Positions 44,757 to 54,600 of a DNA stretch of 64,000 bases are shown piece after piece. The notes below the pieces were generated by a model. It was given only the letters and a program-made list of their open reading frames with translations, was not told the origin of the DNA and did not search any database. This stretch comes from Capnocytophaga bilenii (GTDB taxonomy: Bacteria > Bacteroidota > Bacteroidia > Flavobacteriales > Flavobacteriaceae). How positions within the stretch are numbered: position 1 is the first letter of the stretch; each line of letters begins with the position of its first letter. The DNA lies in the NCBI RefSeq assembly GCF_017565765.1, contig NZ_JAGDYP010000002.1, positions 1-64,000 of the forward strand, given 5' to 3'. The position numbers and the translations under genes were made by a program.

Positions 44757-45830
44757 ATGCTCGATAAATTAAACATCGTTAAACAACGTTTTGACGAGAT
44801 TTCCGACCTCATTATTCAGCCTGATGTCATCGCCGACCAAAAACGCTATATCCAGCTCAATAAAGAATATAAAGAGCTTAAAGAGCTGATGGATAAACGC
44901 GATGAATACATCACCGTGACAGCAAACCTCACTGAAGCTGAAGAAATTATCGCCGATGGCTCCGACCCCGAAATGGTAGAAATGGCAAAATTACAGTTGG
45001 AAGAAAGCAAACAGCGTCTCCCTCAATTAGAGGACGAAATCAAATATATGTTGATACCCAAAGACCCTGAAGATGCTAAAAATGCTGTGATGGAAATACG
45101 AGCTGGTACAGGTGGCGATGAAGCTTCTATCTTCGCTGGCGACCTTTATCGTATGTACACCAAATACTGCCAAAGCAAAGGCTGGAGTACCTCTGTAATG
45201 GATTTCAACGAGGGGACTGCTGGGGGCTATAAAGAGATTATTTTTGAAATTACGGGTGATAATGTATATGGCACTTTAAAGTTTGAAGCAGGGGTACACC
45301 GTGTGCAACGCGTGCCACAAACCGAAACTCAAGGACGTGTACACACTTCAGCGGCTACTGTTATTGTGCTGCCCGAGGCTGAAGAGTTTGATGTAGAGCT
45401 GGATATGGCAGATGTCAAAATTATCCGCACTACTTCTACCGGACCTGGTGGGCAGTCGGTGAATACTACTTATTCTGCCATACAGTTACAGCACATCCCT
45501 ACAGGCATAGAGGTGCGTTGCCAAGATGAAAAATCACAGCACAAAAACCTTGATAAAGCACTAAAAGTTTTGCGCTCTCGCCTTTATGAAATGGAGCTGG
45601 CTAAAAAAATGGAAGCCGATTCTGCCCGCCGTAAGTCAATGGTCTCTACTGGCGACCGCTCTGCCAAGATACGTACCTACAACTATCCGCAAGGGCGCGT
45701 TACCGACCACCGCATCGGGCTTACCCTATACGACTTGCAAAACGTTATCAACGGCGATGTACAACGCCTTATCGATGAACTCCAACTTGCCGAAAATGCT
45801 GAAAAGCTCAAAGAAGGAGATGTATTTTAA
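44757..45830 (+). CDS. prfA: Peptide chain release factor 1
   Basis: The 357-residue protein is complete and of usual RF1 length. It has the catalytic GGQ at Gly231-Gln233 in [10 protein letters not shown], the class I segment [10 protein letters not shown], and the C-terminal [14 protein letters not shown]. The stop-codon recognition tripeptide, PAT or PVT in most RF1 proteins, reads Pro187-Gln-Thr189 here. It is RF1, not RF2, because there is no SPF motif. It terminates translation at UAA and UAG. A strong bidirectional hairpin follows. Confidence 0.95.
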   Translation: MLDKLNIVKQRFDEISDLIIQPDVIADQKRYIQLNKEYKELKELMDKRDEYITVTANLTEAEEIIADGSDPEMVEMAKLQLEESKQRLPQLEDEIKYMLIPKDPEDAKNAVMEIRAGTGGDEASIFAGDLYRMYTKYCQSKGWSTSVMDFNEGTAGGYKEIIFEITGDNVYGTLKFEAGVHRVQRVPQTETQGRVHTSAATVIVLPEAEEFDVELDMADVKIIRTTSTGPGGQSVNTTYSAIQLQHIPTGIEVRCQDEKSQHKNLDKALKVLRSRLYEMELAKKMEADSARRKSMVSTGDRSAKIRTYNYPQGRVTDHRIGLTLYDLQNVINGDVQRLIDELQLAENAEKLKEGDVF

Positions 45831-45850
45831 TGACAAATAAATAATAAATA

Positions 45851-45887
45851 AAAAAGCTGGTTGAGCAATTGTTCAACCAGCTTTTTT
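45851..45887. terminator. Bidirectional terminator between prfA and the S9 peptidase gene
   Basis: A stem of AAAAAGCTGGTTGA (45851-45864) with its complement ending in AGCTTTTTT (about 45873-45887) serves both convergent genes, with a T tract in either direction. Confidence 0.9.
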
Positions 45888-45902
45888 ATGGTTCTATATT
45901 TA

Positions 45903-47813
45903 CTATTTAAGGGTTTCTTTTAGCCATCTGAAGAAAGTACGCTGCCATAATAGTCCGTTTTGAGGTTGCAATACCCAATGGTTCTCATCGGGGAAGTATA
46001 AAAGCTCACTCTTGATACCTCGCAATTGCGCTGCCGTAAAGGCTTGAAAACCTTGTTCTTCGGGTACACGATAGTCCTTTCCTCCGTGAATGATGAGTAT
46101 AGGTGTATCCCACTCTGTTATTTTCTCTATTGGATTAAACTCCTTATATGATTTTTGCGCCACAGCATTCTCTTTTTCCCAATAAGCACCACCTATTTCG
46201 TGGTTGTTAAAGAAAAGCTCTTCGGTAGTGCCATACATACTTTGCAAGTTGAATACCCCACAATGCGCTATAAAGCTCTTAAATCGTTTCTGATGAATAC
46301 CTGCCAAATAGTAGATAGAATACCCACCATAGCTAGCACCCACAGCGCCTAAACGTTCTTTATCTACGTAGGGCTCTTTAGCAATATCGTCTATTGCTGA
46401 TAGATAATCGCGCATAGCTTGTCCGCCCCAGTCCCCACTGATTTGGGCATTCCATTCTACACCAAACCCTGGTAAGCCCCGTCTGTTGGGTGCGATGATT
46501 ATATAGCCTTGTGAAGCCATTAGTTGGAAGTTCCACCTAAAACTGTAAAACTGACTTACGATTGATTGTGGACCTCCTTGGCAGTATAGTAGGGTAGGGT
46601 ACTTCTTATTAGGGTCAAAGTCAGGAGGATAAATCACCCAAGCGTGCATATCCTTGCCGTCAGTAGTTTTAATAATGCGCTCTTTTATAGGACAATCAGC
46701 GATGCTTTTATAAGCCTCATCGTTAAAGTGCGAGAGTTGTTGCATAGTGTAGTAAGGCAACTTTTTCTTCTCTTTTAGGTTGATAGTAAATACCTCAGCC
46801 GCGTGATTCATAGTAGTACGCACCACTATCAATTTATCCCCCGATTGCCCTACTATCTGGTTTACGTCATATACCCCTTTAGTAAGCTGTTGGGGGGTAG
46901 TATCCTTGCCATAAACATCTACTACAAACAGCTGTTCAGTGCCTTGAGTAGGAGCAATCAGGTAAATCTGTTTGCCGTCATTGCTCCAGCGGTAGCTAAA
47001 TATCGTGTTATCCCATTGGGCAGTGAGGTTGATGCGTTTGCCGTCTTTTAGTATGTAAAGGTCATTCTTGTCAGATTCATCGCCATCGTGTGCCATACTC
47101 AGCCACGCCAGTACCCCCTCTTTGCTGTACTGTGGGTTAGTGTCATAGCCCATCATTCCCTCCGTTAGGTTTCGGGTTTTCATTGTCTTGAGGTCATACT
47201 CATATATATCAGTATTAGTGCTGAGTACATACGCGGTGCCTGCTTTAGCTTTGGTTACATATAGCACTTTCTGCCCATCAGGACTCCATATATAGTCTTC
47301 AGCCCCTCCATAAGGCATTTGCGGACAGTAAAACGGCAGCCCCTCCATTAAATCTTTTTGCTTGCCCTCAGCATCTTCTGTAAATACGTGGTTGTATTTG
47401 CCTTCATTCCACGTATCCCAATGGCGGTGGTCAAGCCCATTATACAACTGCCCCGATGATTTAGACAAGTCTTCGTAAAAGTCCTTCCCCAGCACTTTGT
47501 TAATTTTCACCTCTTTATGAGTGAGCTTTAGGCTGCGGTCGGCATTGTATTTAGCAGTCAGTTTTTCTATTTCTGCTTCGCTTATTGGGATGGGTACCCC
47601 TCCCTTTACGGCTAATTTGTAGTACTCCTTCTTAAAAGTGTTTTCTGCTATATCGGGTGTACTTACGCTCAGCAATACGTATTGTTGGTCAGGGGTGAGC
47701 GCTATGGCACTCACGCGCTGCAATTGCCATAGTTTTTCAAGGGTAAGTGGTTGTGGTTGAGCATTTGCTATATAAGCCGTCATCATTACAAGTGTTGTAA
47801 ATAGTTTTTTCAT
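45903..47813 (-). CDS. S9 family prolyl oligopeptidase-type peptidase
   Basis: The 636-residue protein has a signal peptide (MKKLFTTLVMMTAYIANAQ), a beta-propeller with WSPDGQKVLYVT and WSNDGKQIYLI repeats (about 60-370), and an alpha/beta-hydrolase domain with Ser494 in GASYGGYS, Asp580 in GGKDYRVP and His612 in ENHW. S9 enzymes of this kind (DPP or acylaminoacyl type) cleave dipeptides or acyl-amino acids from peptides and are important in asaccharolytic oral bacteria for peptide use. The exact subtype is not assigned. Its start overlaps the stop of the upstream acyltransferase gene by 1 nt, as part of the rpsP operon. Confidence 0.92.
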   Translation of the reverse strand: MKKLFTTLVMMTAYIANAQPQPLTLEKLWQLQRVSAIALTPDQQYVLLSVSTPDIAENTFKKEYYKLAVKGGVPIPISEAEIEKLTAKYNADRSLKLTHKEVKINKVLGKDFYEDLSKSSGQLYNGLDHRHWDTWNEGKYNHVFTEDAEGKQKDLMEGLPFYCPQMPYGGAEDYIWSPDGQKVLYVTKAKAGTAYVLSTNTDIYEYDLKTMKTRNLTEGMMGYDTNPQYSKEGVLAWLSMAHDGDESDKNDLYILKDGKRINLTAQWDNTIFSYRWSNDGKQIYLIAPTQGTEQLFVVDVYGKDTTPQQLTKGVYDVNQIVGQSGDKLIVVRTTMNHAAEVFTINLKEKKKLPYYTMQQLSHFNDEAYKSIADCPIKERIIKTTDGKDMHAWVIYPPDFDPNKKYPTLLYCQGGPQSIVSQFYSFRWNFQLMASQGYIIIAPNRRGLPGFGVEWNAQISGDWGGQAMRDYLSAIDDIAKEPYVDKERLGAVGASYGGYSIYYLAGIHQKRFKSFIAHCGVFNLQSMYGTTEELFFNNHEIGGAYWEKENAVAQKSYKEFNPIEKITEWDTPILIIHGGKDYRVPEEQGFQAFTAAQLRGIKSELLYFPDENHWVLQPQNGLLWQRTFFRWLKETLK

Positions 47814-48940
47814 TATCTATTAGCTTTAATCATCATTTTTTTAGCAATAAAATGGTAGCATTCCACCAAAAACAACCATATTTCTTTTAGTACAAACCCA
47901 ATACCTGCTTTTATAACAGGTTTTACTCGGTTGTACACCAAGGATATCAACACACACACTATTATAAAAATTGGAGCACCTATCACTACTTGGTAAGGTT
48001 TCAATTGCATTGCATAATGTTGTATAAGCCCATAGGAAGTAATACTACCATAAAGCAAAAAGCAGTGTATTACGTAGATAGAAAGTGTGTTTTGCCCTAT
48101 GGTGCGTATAAACTTAGAGGTAATCACGTTGCGCATCAGTGTAAAGAAGCCAAAAACGAGCAGTACATTCCCCAATCGCAAATAAACAAAATCCTCCATC
48201 AATCGCTTAATAAACGAAGAATGCCCTATATAATAAAGTTGTTCTACTATATAATGAGATGCCCATAAGAGAAAAGCCCCCACCGAAAAAAACAACAGTA
48301 TAGCATTTCTGTATAAGTGTTTATGGTGTTTATATTGCTGAAATAAGTACCCCATAAAGCCCCCAAACGATACGTAACCATACCAAGGAAATATCGTAAA
48401 GAGACTACCATTGTTATGAGTAAAGTAATTAGCAATAGGCAGCGGTAGCCAGCTAAATTTAAGCTCTTTATAAAAAGGTTCAAAGGTAAAAGCCAACAGC
48501 GTAGTAGTTATAAGTATTGTAGGCATTACCCACGATTTTCGGTTGTATGAAATAAGGTAAGTAGTGATGAGCATCAGTAGCGAAAGCCCTATACAGTGCA
48601 ACACATCTACACTTTGAAAACTCATACGCAAAAGGTAAGCAATCCCAATGAGCATAAAACCACGCCTAATCCCTTTCTTTACACGTGGGTTACGCCAGCC
48701 CACTTTCGTAGCATCACTTTCTTTTACTAACAAGAAAGTGAATATAAAACCCGAAACGGTAAAGAACACAGGAGCCGTAATCCCTGTGCAGTAATACCAA
48801 AACCAAAAAATAGGATTCTTGAGGTCGCGATAACTATTGGCAAGTAGCCCATTCACAAAGTGCCCTTGCAACATCATACAGATAGCAAAAGCGCGGATTA
48901 CATCTATAAAGTCAAGTCTAAATTTCTTAATCTGTTCCAT
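47813..48940 (-). CDS. Integral membrane acyltransferase (DUF1624/HGSNAT-like or acyltransferase 3-like)
   Basis: The 375-residue protein has about nine transmembrane helices, with RLDFIDVIRAFAICMMLQGH at the N-terminus, a pattern of DUF1624/heparan-alpha-glucosaminide acetyltransferase-like proteins where the His may be catalytic, and a TIGQNTLSIYVIHCF segment like that of acyltransferase 3 proteins. It likely transfers an acetyl group across the inner membrane to a sugar or envelope component. The substrate is unknown. It lies 12 nt after rimM and overlaps the downstream peptidase gene by 1 nt. Confidence 0.75.
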   Translation of the reverse strand: MEQIKKFRLDFIDVIRAFAICMMLQGHFVNGLLANSYRDLKNPIFWFWYYCTGITAPVFFTVSGFIFTFLLVKESDATKVGWRNPRVKKGIRRGFMLIGIAYLLRMSFQSVDVLHCIGLSLLMLITTYLISYNRKSWVMPTILITTTLLAFTFEPFYKELKFSWLPLPIANYFTHNNGSLFTIFPWYGYVSFGGFMGYLFQQYKHHKHLYRNAILLFFSVGAFLLWASHYIVEQLYYIGHSSFIKRLMEDFVYLRLGNVLLVFGFFTLMRNVITSKFIRTIGQNTLSIYVIHCFLLYGSITSYGLIQHYAMQLKPYQVVIGAPIFIIVCVLISLVYNRVKPVIKAGIGFVLKEIWLFLVECYHFIAKKMMIKANR

Positions 48941-48952
48941 AGTTGTATTTGT

Positions 48953-49480
48953 TTACTCCTCCTTGTATAGTTCAATAAGCCCTTCAGGAGTATTTACGGT
49001 AATTTTACGCCCTTCACGGTCTATTTTATCAAGAAAGTTTATAGGTATTAATATTTGGTGTTCAGCCTCATCTTCCACTTCAAAGAGGGGCTGCACTGTG
49101 TTGTCGTTTATGGCTGTAATTTTTCCCACATAACCATATTGGTTATCCATTACCTCAAAGCCAATCACTTCGTGGTAATAAAATTGATTACCCGTTAGGG
49201 TAGGCAGTGCCTCCAGCGGCAAGTAGATTTTGTGTTTCAGCAAGGCTTCAGCATCAGCTTCACTATCTACCTCCTCAAATTTTACACGCAATAGGTCTGA
49301 TTTATGCAAAGTGCTTTTTTCAATAAAAAATGGAACCAAGTTATTGCCCAAAGCAATAAACACTGATTCCATTTCTTCATACATTTCAGGGTCATCAGAA
49401 TCAAGTTTGATTAAGACTTCACCTCTAAAGCTAAATTTAGACACTATTGTTCCTATATAAAAACAATCGTTCAGTGTCAT
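48953..49480 (-). CDS. rimM: Ribosome maturation factor RimM
   Basis: The 175-residue protein has the two RimM barrels: an N-terminal domain (FYIGTIVSKFSFRGEVLIKLDS, LLRVKFEEVDSEADAEALLKHKIYLPLEALP) and a C-terminal PRC-barrel (YHEVIGFEVMDNQYGYVGKI, ILIPINFLDKIDREGRKITVNTPEGLIEL). It binds S19 and assists 30S head maturation. It begins 2 nt after the rpsP stop. Confidence 0.94.
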   Translation of the reverse strand: MTLNDCFYIGTIVSKFSFRGEVLIKLDSDDPEMYEEMESVFIALGNNLVPFFIEKSTLHKSDLLRVKFEEVDSEADAEALLKHKIYLPLEALPTLTGNQFYYHEVIGFEVMDNQYGYVGKITAINDNTVQPLFEVEDEAEHQILIPINFLDKIDREGRKITVNTPEGLIELYKEE

Positions 49481-49482
49481 TC

Positions 49483-50013
49483 TTAAGCTTCAGTTTCTTG
49501 TGTTTCTGCAGCAGCTTCTCCTTCAGCTTGTTCAGCTGTAGCGGCAGCAGCAGCCTCAGCAGCTTTTGCAGCTGCATCGTTTTTACGTTTTTCGTTTGTT
49601 TCTTTTTCAGCGTCTAAGGCTTTAGCTTTCGCAGCTGCTTTCTCTTTAGCCAAACGTTCTTCTTTAGAAGATACTTTGTTGTTTTTAGCTTCTAGCCAAG
49701 CATTGAATTTTGCTTCAGCTTGTTCTTCAGTAAGCGCTCCTTTAGCTACACCACCCAATAAGTGATGTTTTAATAATACCCCTTTGTACGATAAAATACG
49801 GCGTGCAGTATCTGTAGGCTGTGCTCCGTTTTTCAACCATTGTACAGCAGCATCCACATTTAGCTCTATTTGTGCAGGATTGCTAATTGGGTTGTAAGTA
49901 CCCAATTTTTCAAGGAATTTACCATCGCGTTTAGAGCGTGAGTTGGCAGCTACAATCCAATAGAATGGCTTGCCTTTTTTACCGTGACGTTGTAATCTAA
50001 TTTTTACTGGCAT
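49483..50013 (-). CDS. rpsP: 30S ribosomal protein S16, with long Ala/Glu-rich tail
   Basis: The first about 80 residues match S16 (VKIRLQRHGKKGKPFYWIVAANSRSKRDGKFLEKLGTYNP). The protein is 176 residues long, so an unusual C-terminal tail of about 95 residues follows, rich in Ala, Lys and Glu and mostly low-complexity. Such extensions are a known Bacteroidota trait. It is the first gene of a cluster that continues with rimM, an acyltransferase and an S9 peptidase, and it has a clear promoter. Confidence 0.95.
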   Translation of the reverse strand: MPVKIRLQRHGKKGKPFYWIVAANSRSKRDGKFLEKLGTYNPISNPAQIELNVDAAVQWLKNGAQPTDTARRILSYKGVLLKHHLLGGVAKGALTEEQAEAKFNAWLEAKNNKVSSKEERLAKEKAAAKAKALDAEKETNEKRKNDAAAKAAEAAAAATAEQAEGEAAAETQETEA

Positions 50014-50061
50014 AAAAAAATTTAATTTGTGAGGTGCTCGACCTCGTTATTAATTCGGGCG

Positions 50062-50091
50062 CAAAGATACAACTTTTTTATGATATAACAA
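50062..50091 (-). promoter_or_regulatory. Minus-strand promoter of the rpsP operon
   Basis: On the minus strand TTG (50091-50089) precedes TATCTTTG (50069-50062) by 19 nt. Confidence 0.7.
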
Positions 50092-50151
50092 GTTTTTCCA
50101 CTGTTTTTTCTGTAAAATCCCATTTTAGCCCATTACCCGATTTTCTAATAA

Positions 50152-50871
50152 TCAACCATTACCCATTATTTTTCGTATGATTTCCCTGTCAGAAACCCCA
50201 CGCTTTTCTTCGTCCAGAAAGCGTTCTGTCATAAACGAAAAAGGTAGCTTAATCCCAGTAGACCCCAATACCATACCCGAAAAGTGTACTTCGCTAAAGC
50301 CTGCCGCTTTTATTTGCACAATACTTTCAGCATTAATACCCCCACCGGGCATAATCATAGGTTTCCCATTGCCTATGCGCTGTAGTTCTTTCAGCAAAGG
50401 AAGCCCCTCAATCGCCGATTTTTTACCTCCAGAGCTCAGAATGCGGTCTACCCCCAATTTTTTAAGCGTTTTTATTGCCGCTATAGGGTCAGGAGTACAG
50501 TCAAAAGCACGGTGATAGATAAATTCCATAGTGCCTGCCGCTTCTTTCAGCTTAGCCGTACGCTCCACATCTATGGTATTGTCGTGTAATAATACCCCTG
50601 TTACCACCCCTTGGCAGCCCAATTCACGACAAAGAACAATATCCCGCAGCATCACGTCAAATTCCTCTTCGCTATAGGTAAAATCACCACTACGCGGACG
50701 TATCAGGACACAATTACCAATGCTCAGCTCGTCCATTACTTTTTTTATCAATCCGTAGCTGGGGGTAATACCACCCACCCCCAATTCGCTACACAATTCT
50801 ATGCGAGTAGCACCCGCAGCTTCAGCATTCTTAGCCGACTCATATGAGTTGGCACAAATTTCATATATCAT
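50152..50871 (-). CDS. cutC: CutC family protein (copper homeostasis, TIM barrel)
   Basis: The 239-residue protein has the CutC signature: YEICANSYESAKNAEAAGATRIELCSELGVGGITPSYG, the conserved VLIRPRSGDFTYSEEEF and YHRAFD, and MPGGGINAE. CutC-family TIM barrels have been linked to copper tolerance, although the biochemical role is debated. A gap of 26 nt separates it from the dinD remnant upstream, so they are likely co-transcribed. Confidence 0.92.
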   Translation of the reverse strand: MIYEICANSYESAKNAEAAGATRIELCSELGVGGITPSYGLIKKVMDELSIGNCVLIRPRSGDFTYSEEEFDVMLRDIVLCRELGCQGVVTGVLLHDNTIDVERTAKLKEAAGTMEFIYHRAFDCTPDPIAAIKTLKKLGVDRILSSGGKKSAIEGLPLLKELQRIGNGKPMIMPGGGINAESIVQIKAAGFSEVHFSGMVLGSTGIKLPFSFMTERFLDEEKRGVSDREIIRKIMGNG

Positions 50872-50897
50872 TTATTTAATCCTTAGTTTTATAGTGA

Positions 50898-51269
50898 TTA
50901 GCGATTATTTAACAATTTTTTCTCTTCAGTACTAAGTTTGCGTTGTACTTTCTTGATATCTTCGGCAGGCGGTAGTTTTTCGGGAGTGATACCTCTATCA
51001 ATAAGCATGAGAAGAATGTCATCTATCTGTCTTTCAGCACCTTTAGCTAAAGTTATCATTTTGCTGACGTCAGCAAAATGATAGGCTACTTTTTCACCTG
51101 CACCTTCGCAAGTTACTTTTGCTTTTTGAATAATTAATTCAAAATTACGCCATTGTGCATATCCCAAAAGGGTTTGCAATTCTCTTGCGCTCCAGCATTC
51201 AATATCTTCTATTTGCTGCGCTGCCTCTTCAAATTTTTTAAAAAGGTCTTTTATTTCATCTGTTTTCAT
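50898..51269 (-). CDS. Shortened DinD-like protein with internal deletion
   Basis: The 123-residue protein joins the N-terminal part of the DNA-damage-inducible D family (IECWSARELQTLLGYAQWRNFELIIQKAK, HFADVSKMI, GAERQIDD) directly to its C-terminal end (DRGITPEKLPPAEDIKKVQRKL). About 150 residues of the usual approximately 275-residue protein are missing from the middle. The frame is intact and has a good promoter, so it may still be expressed. The family comparison is from memory of DinD. Confidence 0.7.
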   Translation of the reverse strand: MKTDEIKDLFKKFEEAAQQIEDIECWSARELQTLLGYAQWRNFELIIQKAKVTCEGAGEKVAYHFADVSKMITLAKGAERQIDDILLMLIDRGITPEKLPPAEDIKKVQRKLSTEEKKLLNNR

Positions 51270-51297
51270 TGGTTAAAACGTATAAATTTTGATGCTA

Positions 51298-51328
51298 CAA
51301 AAGTACAACTTTATTTTTGAATTAGCAA
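51298..51328 (-). promoter_or_regulatory. Promoter of the dinD remnant and cutC operon
   Basis: Minus-strand TTG (51328-51326) precedes TACTTTTG (51305-51298) by 20 nt. Confidence 0.6.
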
Positions 51329-51466
51329 ATTTCACTTCCCATTCTCCCCGCTGGCGCAAACTTGCAGCTTGTGCCCAATTCAAAATTCAAAATTCAAAAT
51401 TCCCCACCCGTCCCACCCGTCTTACAAGTCCTACCTGTCCCACAAATTCAAAATTCAAAATTCTTC

Positions 51467-51509
51467 TGAGCGAAGGTTGAGCGAAGGTTGAGCGAAGGAT
51501 AAGCGAAGA
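51467..51509. repeat. Dispersed TGAGCGAAGG array, copy 3
   Basis: It has four 11-bp units as in copies 1 and 2 but lacks their AAAGTCAGCGAGCTG ending. Confidence 0.7.
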
Positions 51510-51553
51510 ATTCCCCCCAACAATAATAAACGAAAAAAAAGCTACTATTTATT

Positions 51554-51583
51554 TTGCCTATTTATAAATAAGAATTATCTTTG
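51554..51583 (+). promoter_or_regulatory. Promoter of the Ig-repeat lipoprotein gene
   Basis: TTG at 51554-51556 and TATCTTTG at 51576-51583 are 19 nt apart, 31 nt before the ATG. Confidence 0.65.
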
Positions 51584-51614
51584 CACCGATTTTAAATTAA
51601 TTTTATACGTCTTT

Positions 51615-54600
51615 ATGAAAACCTTCAAATTATTAACAGCAGGACTTGCTATTATTACCCTGCTATTCACATCTTGCAAAAAAGAAGAAGAAACGCAAGA
51701 TGAAACTGCCAATCTCACTTTGGCTAAAACCTCACTTACTCTCAAAGTAGGTGAATATGAAAAAGTAGCTATCAAAACAGGTAACGGTACTTATACAGCT
51801 ACTTCCAGCGATATTACTAAGGCTACAGTCACCTTAGTAAATAACGAACTTACCATTACTGCCCTTGCCGAAGGACTTGCTACAGTAACCGTAAGCGATG
51901 CCAAAAACCACACTGCCGATATTAGCGTAAAGGTACTCGACCTAGTAGTACCTGGCGAACATATCACCCTGCTAAAAGGCAATACAGCTACGCGAACGAT
52001 CTCCTTTGGTAATGACTATAAAGTGGCTACTACCGATGCTGCCATAGCTACAGCCACAATAGCCAACAACTTGCTTACCATCGAGGCTATCAGCAAAGGT
52101 AACGCTTTAGTTACTGTAAAAGACCTCGTGAGCGAAAAAGTACAAACCTTTAGTGTAACGGTAGAGAGCCAGCCACTTGCGCTTTCAGTAGCTACAGTAG
52201 CACTTACCAAAGGCGAAAAAGTAGCAGTAGCCATCGTCAGCGGTAATGGTTCTTACACCGTCAGTGTTGCCGATACTGCTGTAGCTGCAGCAACAGTCAG
52301 TGGTACTACAGTTACGGTTACAGGAGTAGGGGTAGGTACTACCAAAATTACAGTAAAAGATGCCGATGACAAAACTGCTGAACTTTCGGTTACTGTAAAT
52401 GCACTTTCTTTGGCACTCGAAAAAACAACTGTAGAAGTAAATGCCGATGCCGCTGTGGAAGTAGCTATCCGCAGTGGTAATGGTGACTATACCGCTCAGG
52501 TAGCCGATAACAGCAAAGCAACAGCTACTATTGTAGGCGATAAAGTGCGTATTGAAGGCAAAGCCGCAGGTACTACCAAAGTAACCGTAAAAGACAGCCA
52601 AAACAAAACTGCCGAAATCATAGTTACTGTAAAACCACGTGGTTTATCGCTTGAAAGAACCGCCCTTACTATCAATGCAGGCACTACTGCCGAAGTTGCA
52701 ATTTTTAGTGGTAATGGTGGCTATACCGTTCAGGTAGCCGATAATAGCAAAGTTACCGCTTCAGTAGTAAATAACAAAGTGCGTATTGAAGCCAAAGCCG
52801 CAGGTACTACCAAAGTAACTGTAAAAGACAGCCAAAACAAAACTGCTGAAATCACAGTTACAGTAAATGCTTTTTCTTTAACACTTGAAAGAAATGCAGT
52901 AGAAGTAAATGCCGATGCCGCTGTGGAAGTAGCAATTACAGCAGGTAACGGCAATTATACGCTACAAGTAGCTGATAACAGCAAAGCAACAGCTACTATT
53001 GTAGGTGATAAAGTGCGTATTGAAGGCAAAGCAGCAGGTACTACCAAAGTAACCGTAAAAGACAGCCAAAACAAAACTGCTGAAATTACAGTTACAGTAA
53101 AACCACGCGGTTTATCGCTTGAAAGAACCGCCCTTACTATCAATGCAGGCACTACTGCCGAAGTTGCAATTTTTAGTGGTAATGGTGGCTATACCGTGCA
53201 AGTAGCCGATAACAGCAAAGTTACCGCTTCAGTAGTAAATAACAAAGTGCGTATTGAAGGCAAAGCCGCAGGTACTACCAAAGTAATCGTAAAAGACAAC
53301 CAAAACAAAACTGCTGAAATCACAGTTAATGTAAATGCCTTCTCTTTAACGCTTGAAAGAAATGCAGTAGAACTAAACCCTGATGACACTGCCGAAGTAA
53401 GTATCACTAACGGCAATGGAAACTATACTCTGCAAGTAGCCGATAACAGCAAAGCAATAGCTACTATTGTAGGTAATAAAGTGCGTATTGAAGGCAAAGC
53501 CGCAGGCACTACCAAAGTAACCGTAAAGGACAGCCAAAACAAAACTGCCGAAATTACCGTTACTGTAAGAGCACGCGCTTTGACGCTTGAAAGAACCGCC
53601 CTTACTATCAATGCAGGCACTACTGCCGAAGTAGCAATTTTTAGTGGTAATGGTGGCTATACCGTGCAAGTAGCCGATAACAGCAAAGTTACCGCTTCAG
53701 TAGTAAATAACAAAGTGCGTATTGAAGGCAAAGCCGCAGGTACTACCAAAGTAACTGTAAAAGATGGTCAAAATAAAACTGCCGAAATCACAGTTACTGT
53801 AAATGCCTTCTCTTTAACGCTTGAAAGAAATGCAGTAGAACTGAACCCTGATGACACTGCCGAAGTAAGTATCACTAACGGCAATGGAAACTATACTCTA
53901 CAAGTAGCCGATAACAGCAAAGTTACCGCTACCATTGTAGGCAACAAAGTGCGTATTGAAGGCAAAGCCGCAGGTACTACAAAAGTAACCGTAAAGGACA
54001 GCCAAAACAAAACTGCCGAAATTACCGTTACTATAAGAGCACGCGCTTTGACGCTTGAAAGAACTACGCTTACTATCAATGCAGGCACTACTGCCGAAGT
54101 AGCAATTACAGCAGGTAACGACAATTATACGCTACAAGTAGCCGATAACAGCAAAGCAACAGCTACTATTGTAGGCAACAAAGTGCGTATTGAAGGCAAA
54201 GCTGCAGGTACTACCAAAGTAACCGTAAAAGACAGCCAAAACAAAACTGCCGAAATTACCGTTACAATCAATCCTTTTAATTTATCACTTGAAAGAAATG
54301 CCCTTACTATCAACGCAGGCACTACTGCCGAAGTAGCAATTTTTAGTGGTAATAGTGGCTATACCGTTCAGGTAGCCGATAACAGCAAGGTTACTGCTTC
54401 AGTAGTAAATAACAAAGTGCGTATTGAAGCCAAAGCTGCGGGTACTACCAAAGTAACTGTAAAAGACAGCCAAAACAAAACTGCCGAAATCAGTGTAACT
54501 GTGAGCCCTCGTAATCTTACTGTAGAAAAAATGAGAGTAGAGCTAAATGCAGGAGCAAATACATTAGTGGCAATTACCAATGGTAATGGTGGTTATACAG

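Larger units (their letters stand above)
51270..51614. other. 345-bp intergenic region with dispersed repeats
   Basis: No gene is supported. It holds two promoters facing outward and between them ATTCAAA heptamers (51376-51402, 51444-51463), an imperfect CCCACCCGTC/CCTACCTGTC repeat tract (about 51403-51443) and the third GAGCGAAGG array (51467-51509). Confidence 0.7.

Noticed and set aside
51289-51480. Plus-strand open frame in the intergenic repeat region
   Set aside because: It is translated repeat DNA (heptamers and CCCACCCGTC tract) with no promoter of its own.
52185-52601. Minus-strand open frames in the Ig lipoprotein gene
   Set aside because: They recur with the about 234-bp repeat and have no promoter or family pattern; they are shadows of the coding strand.
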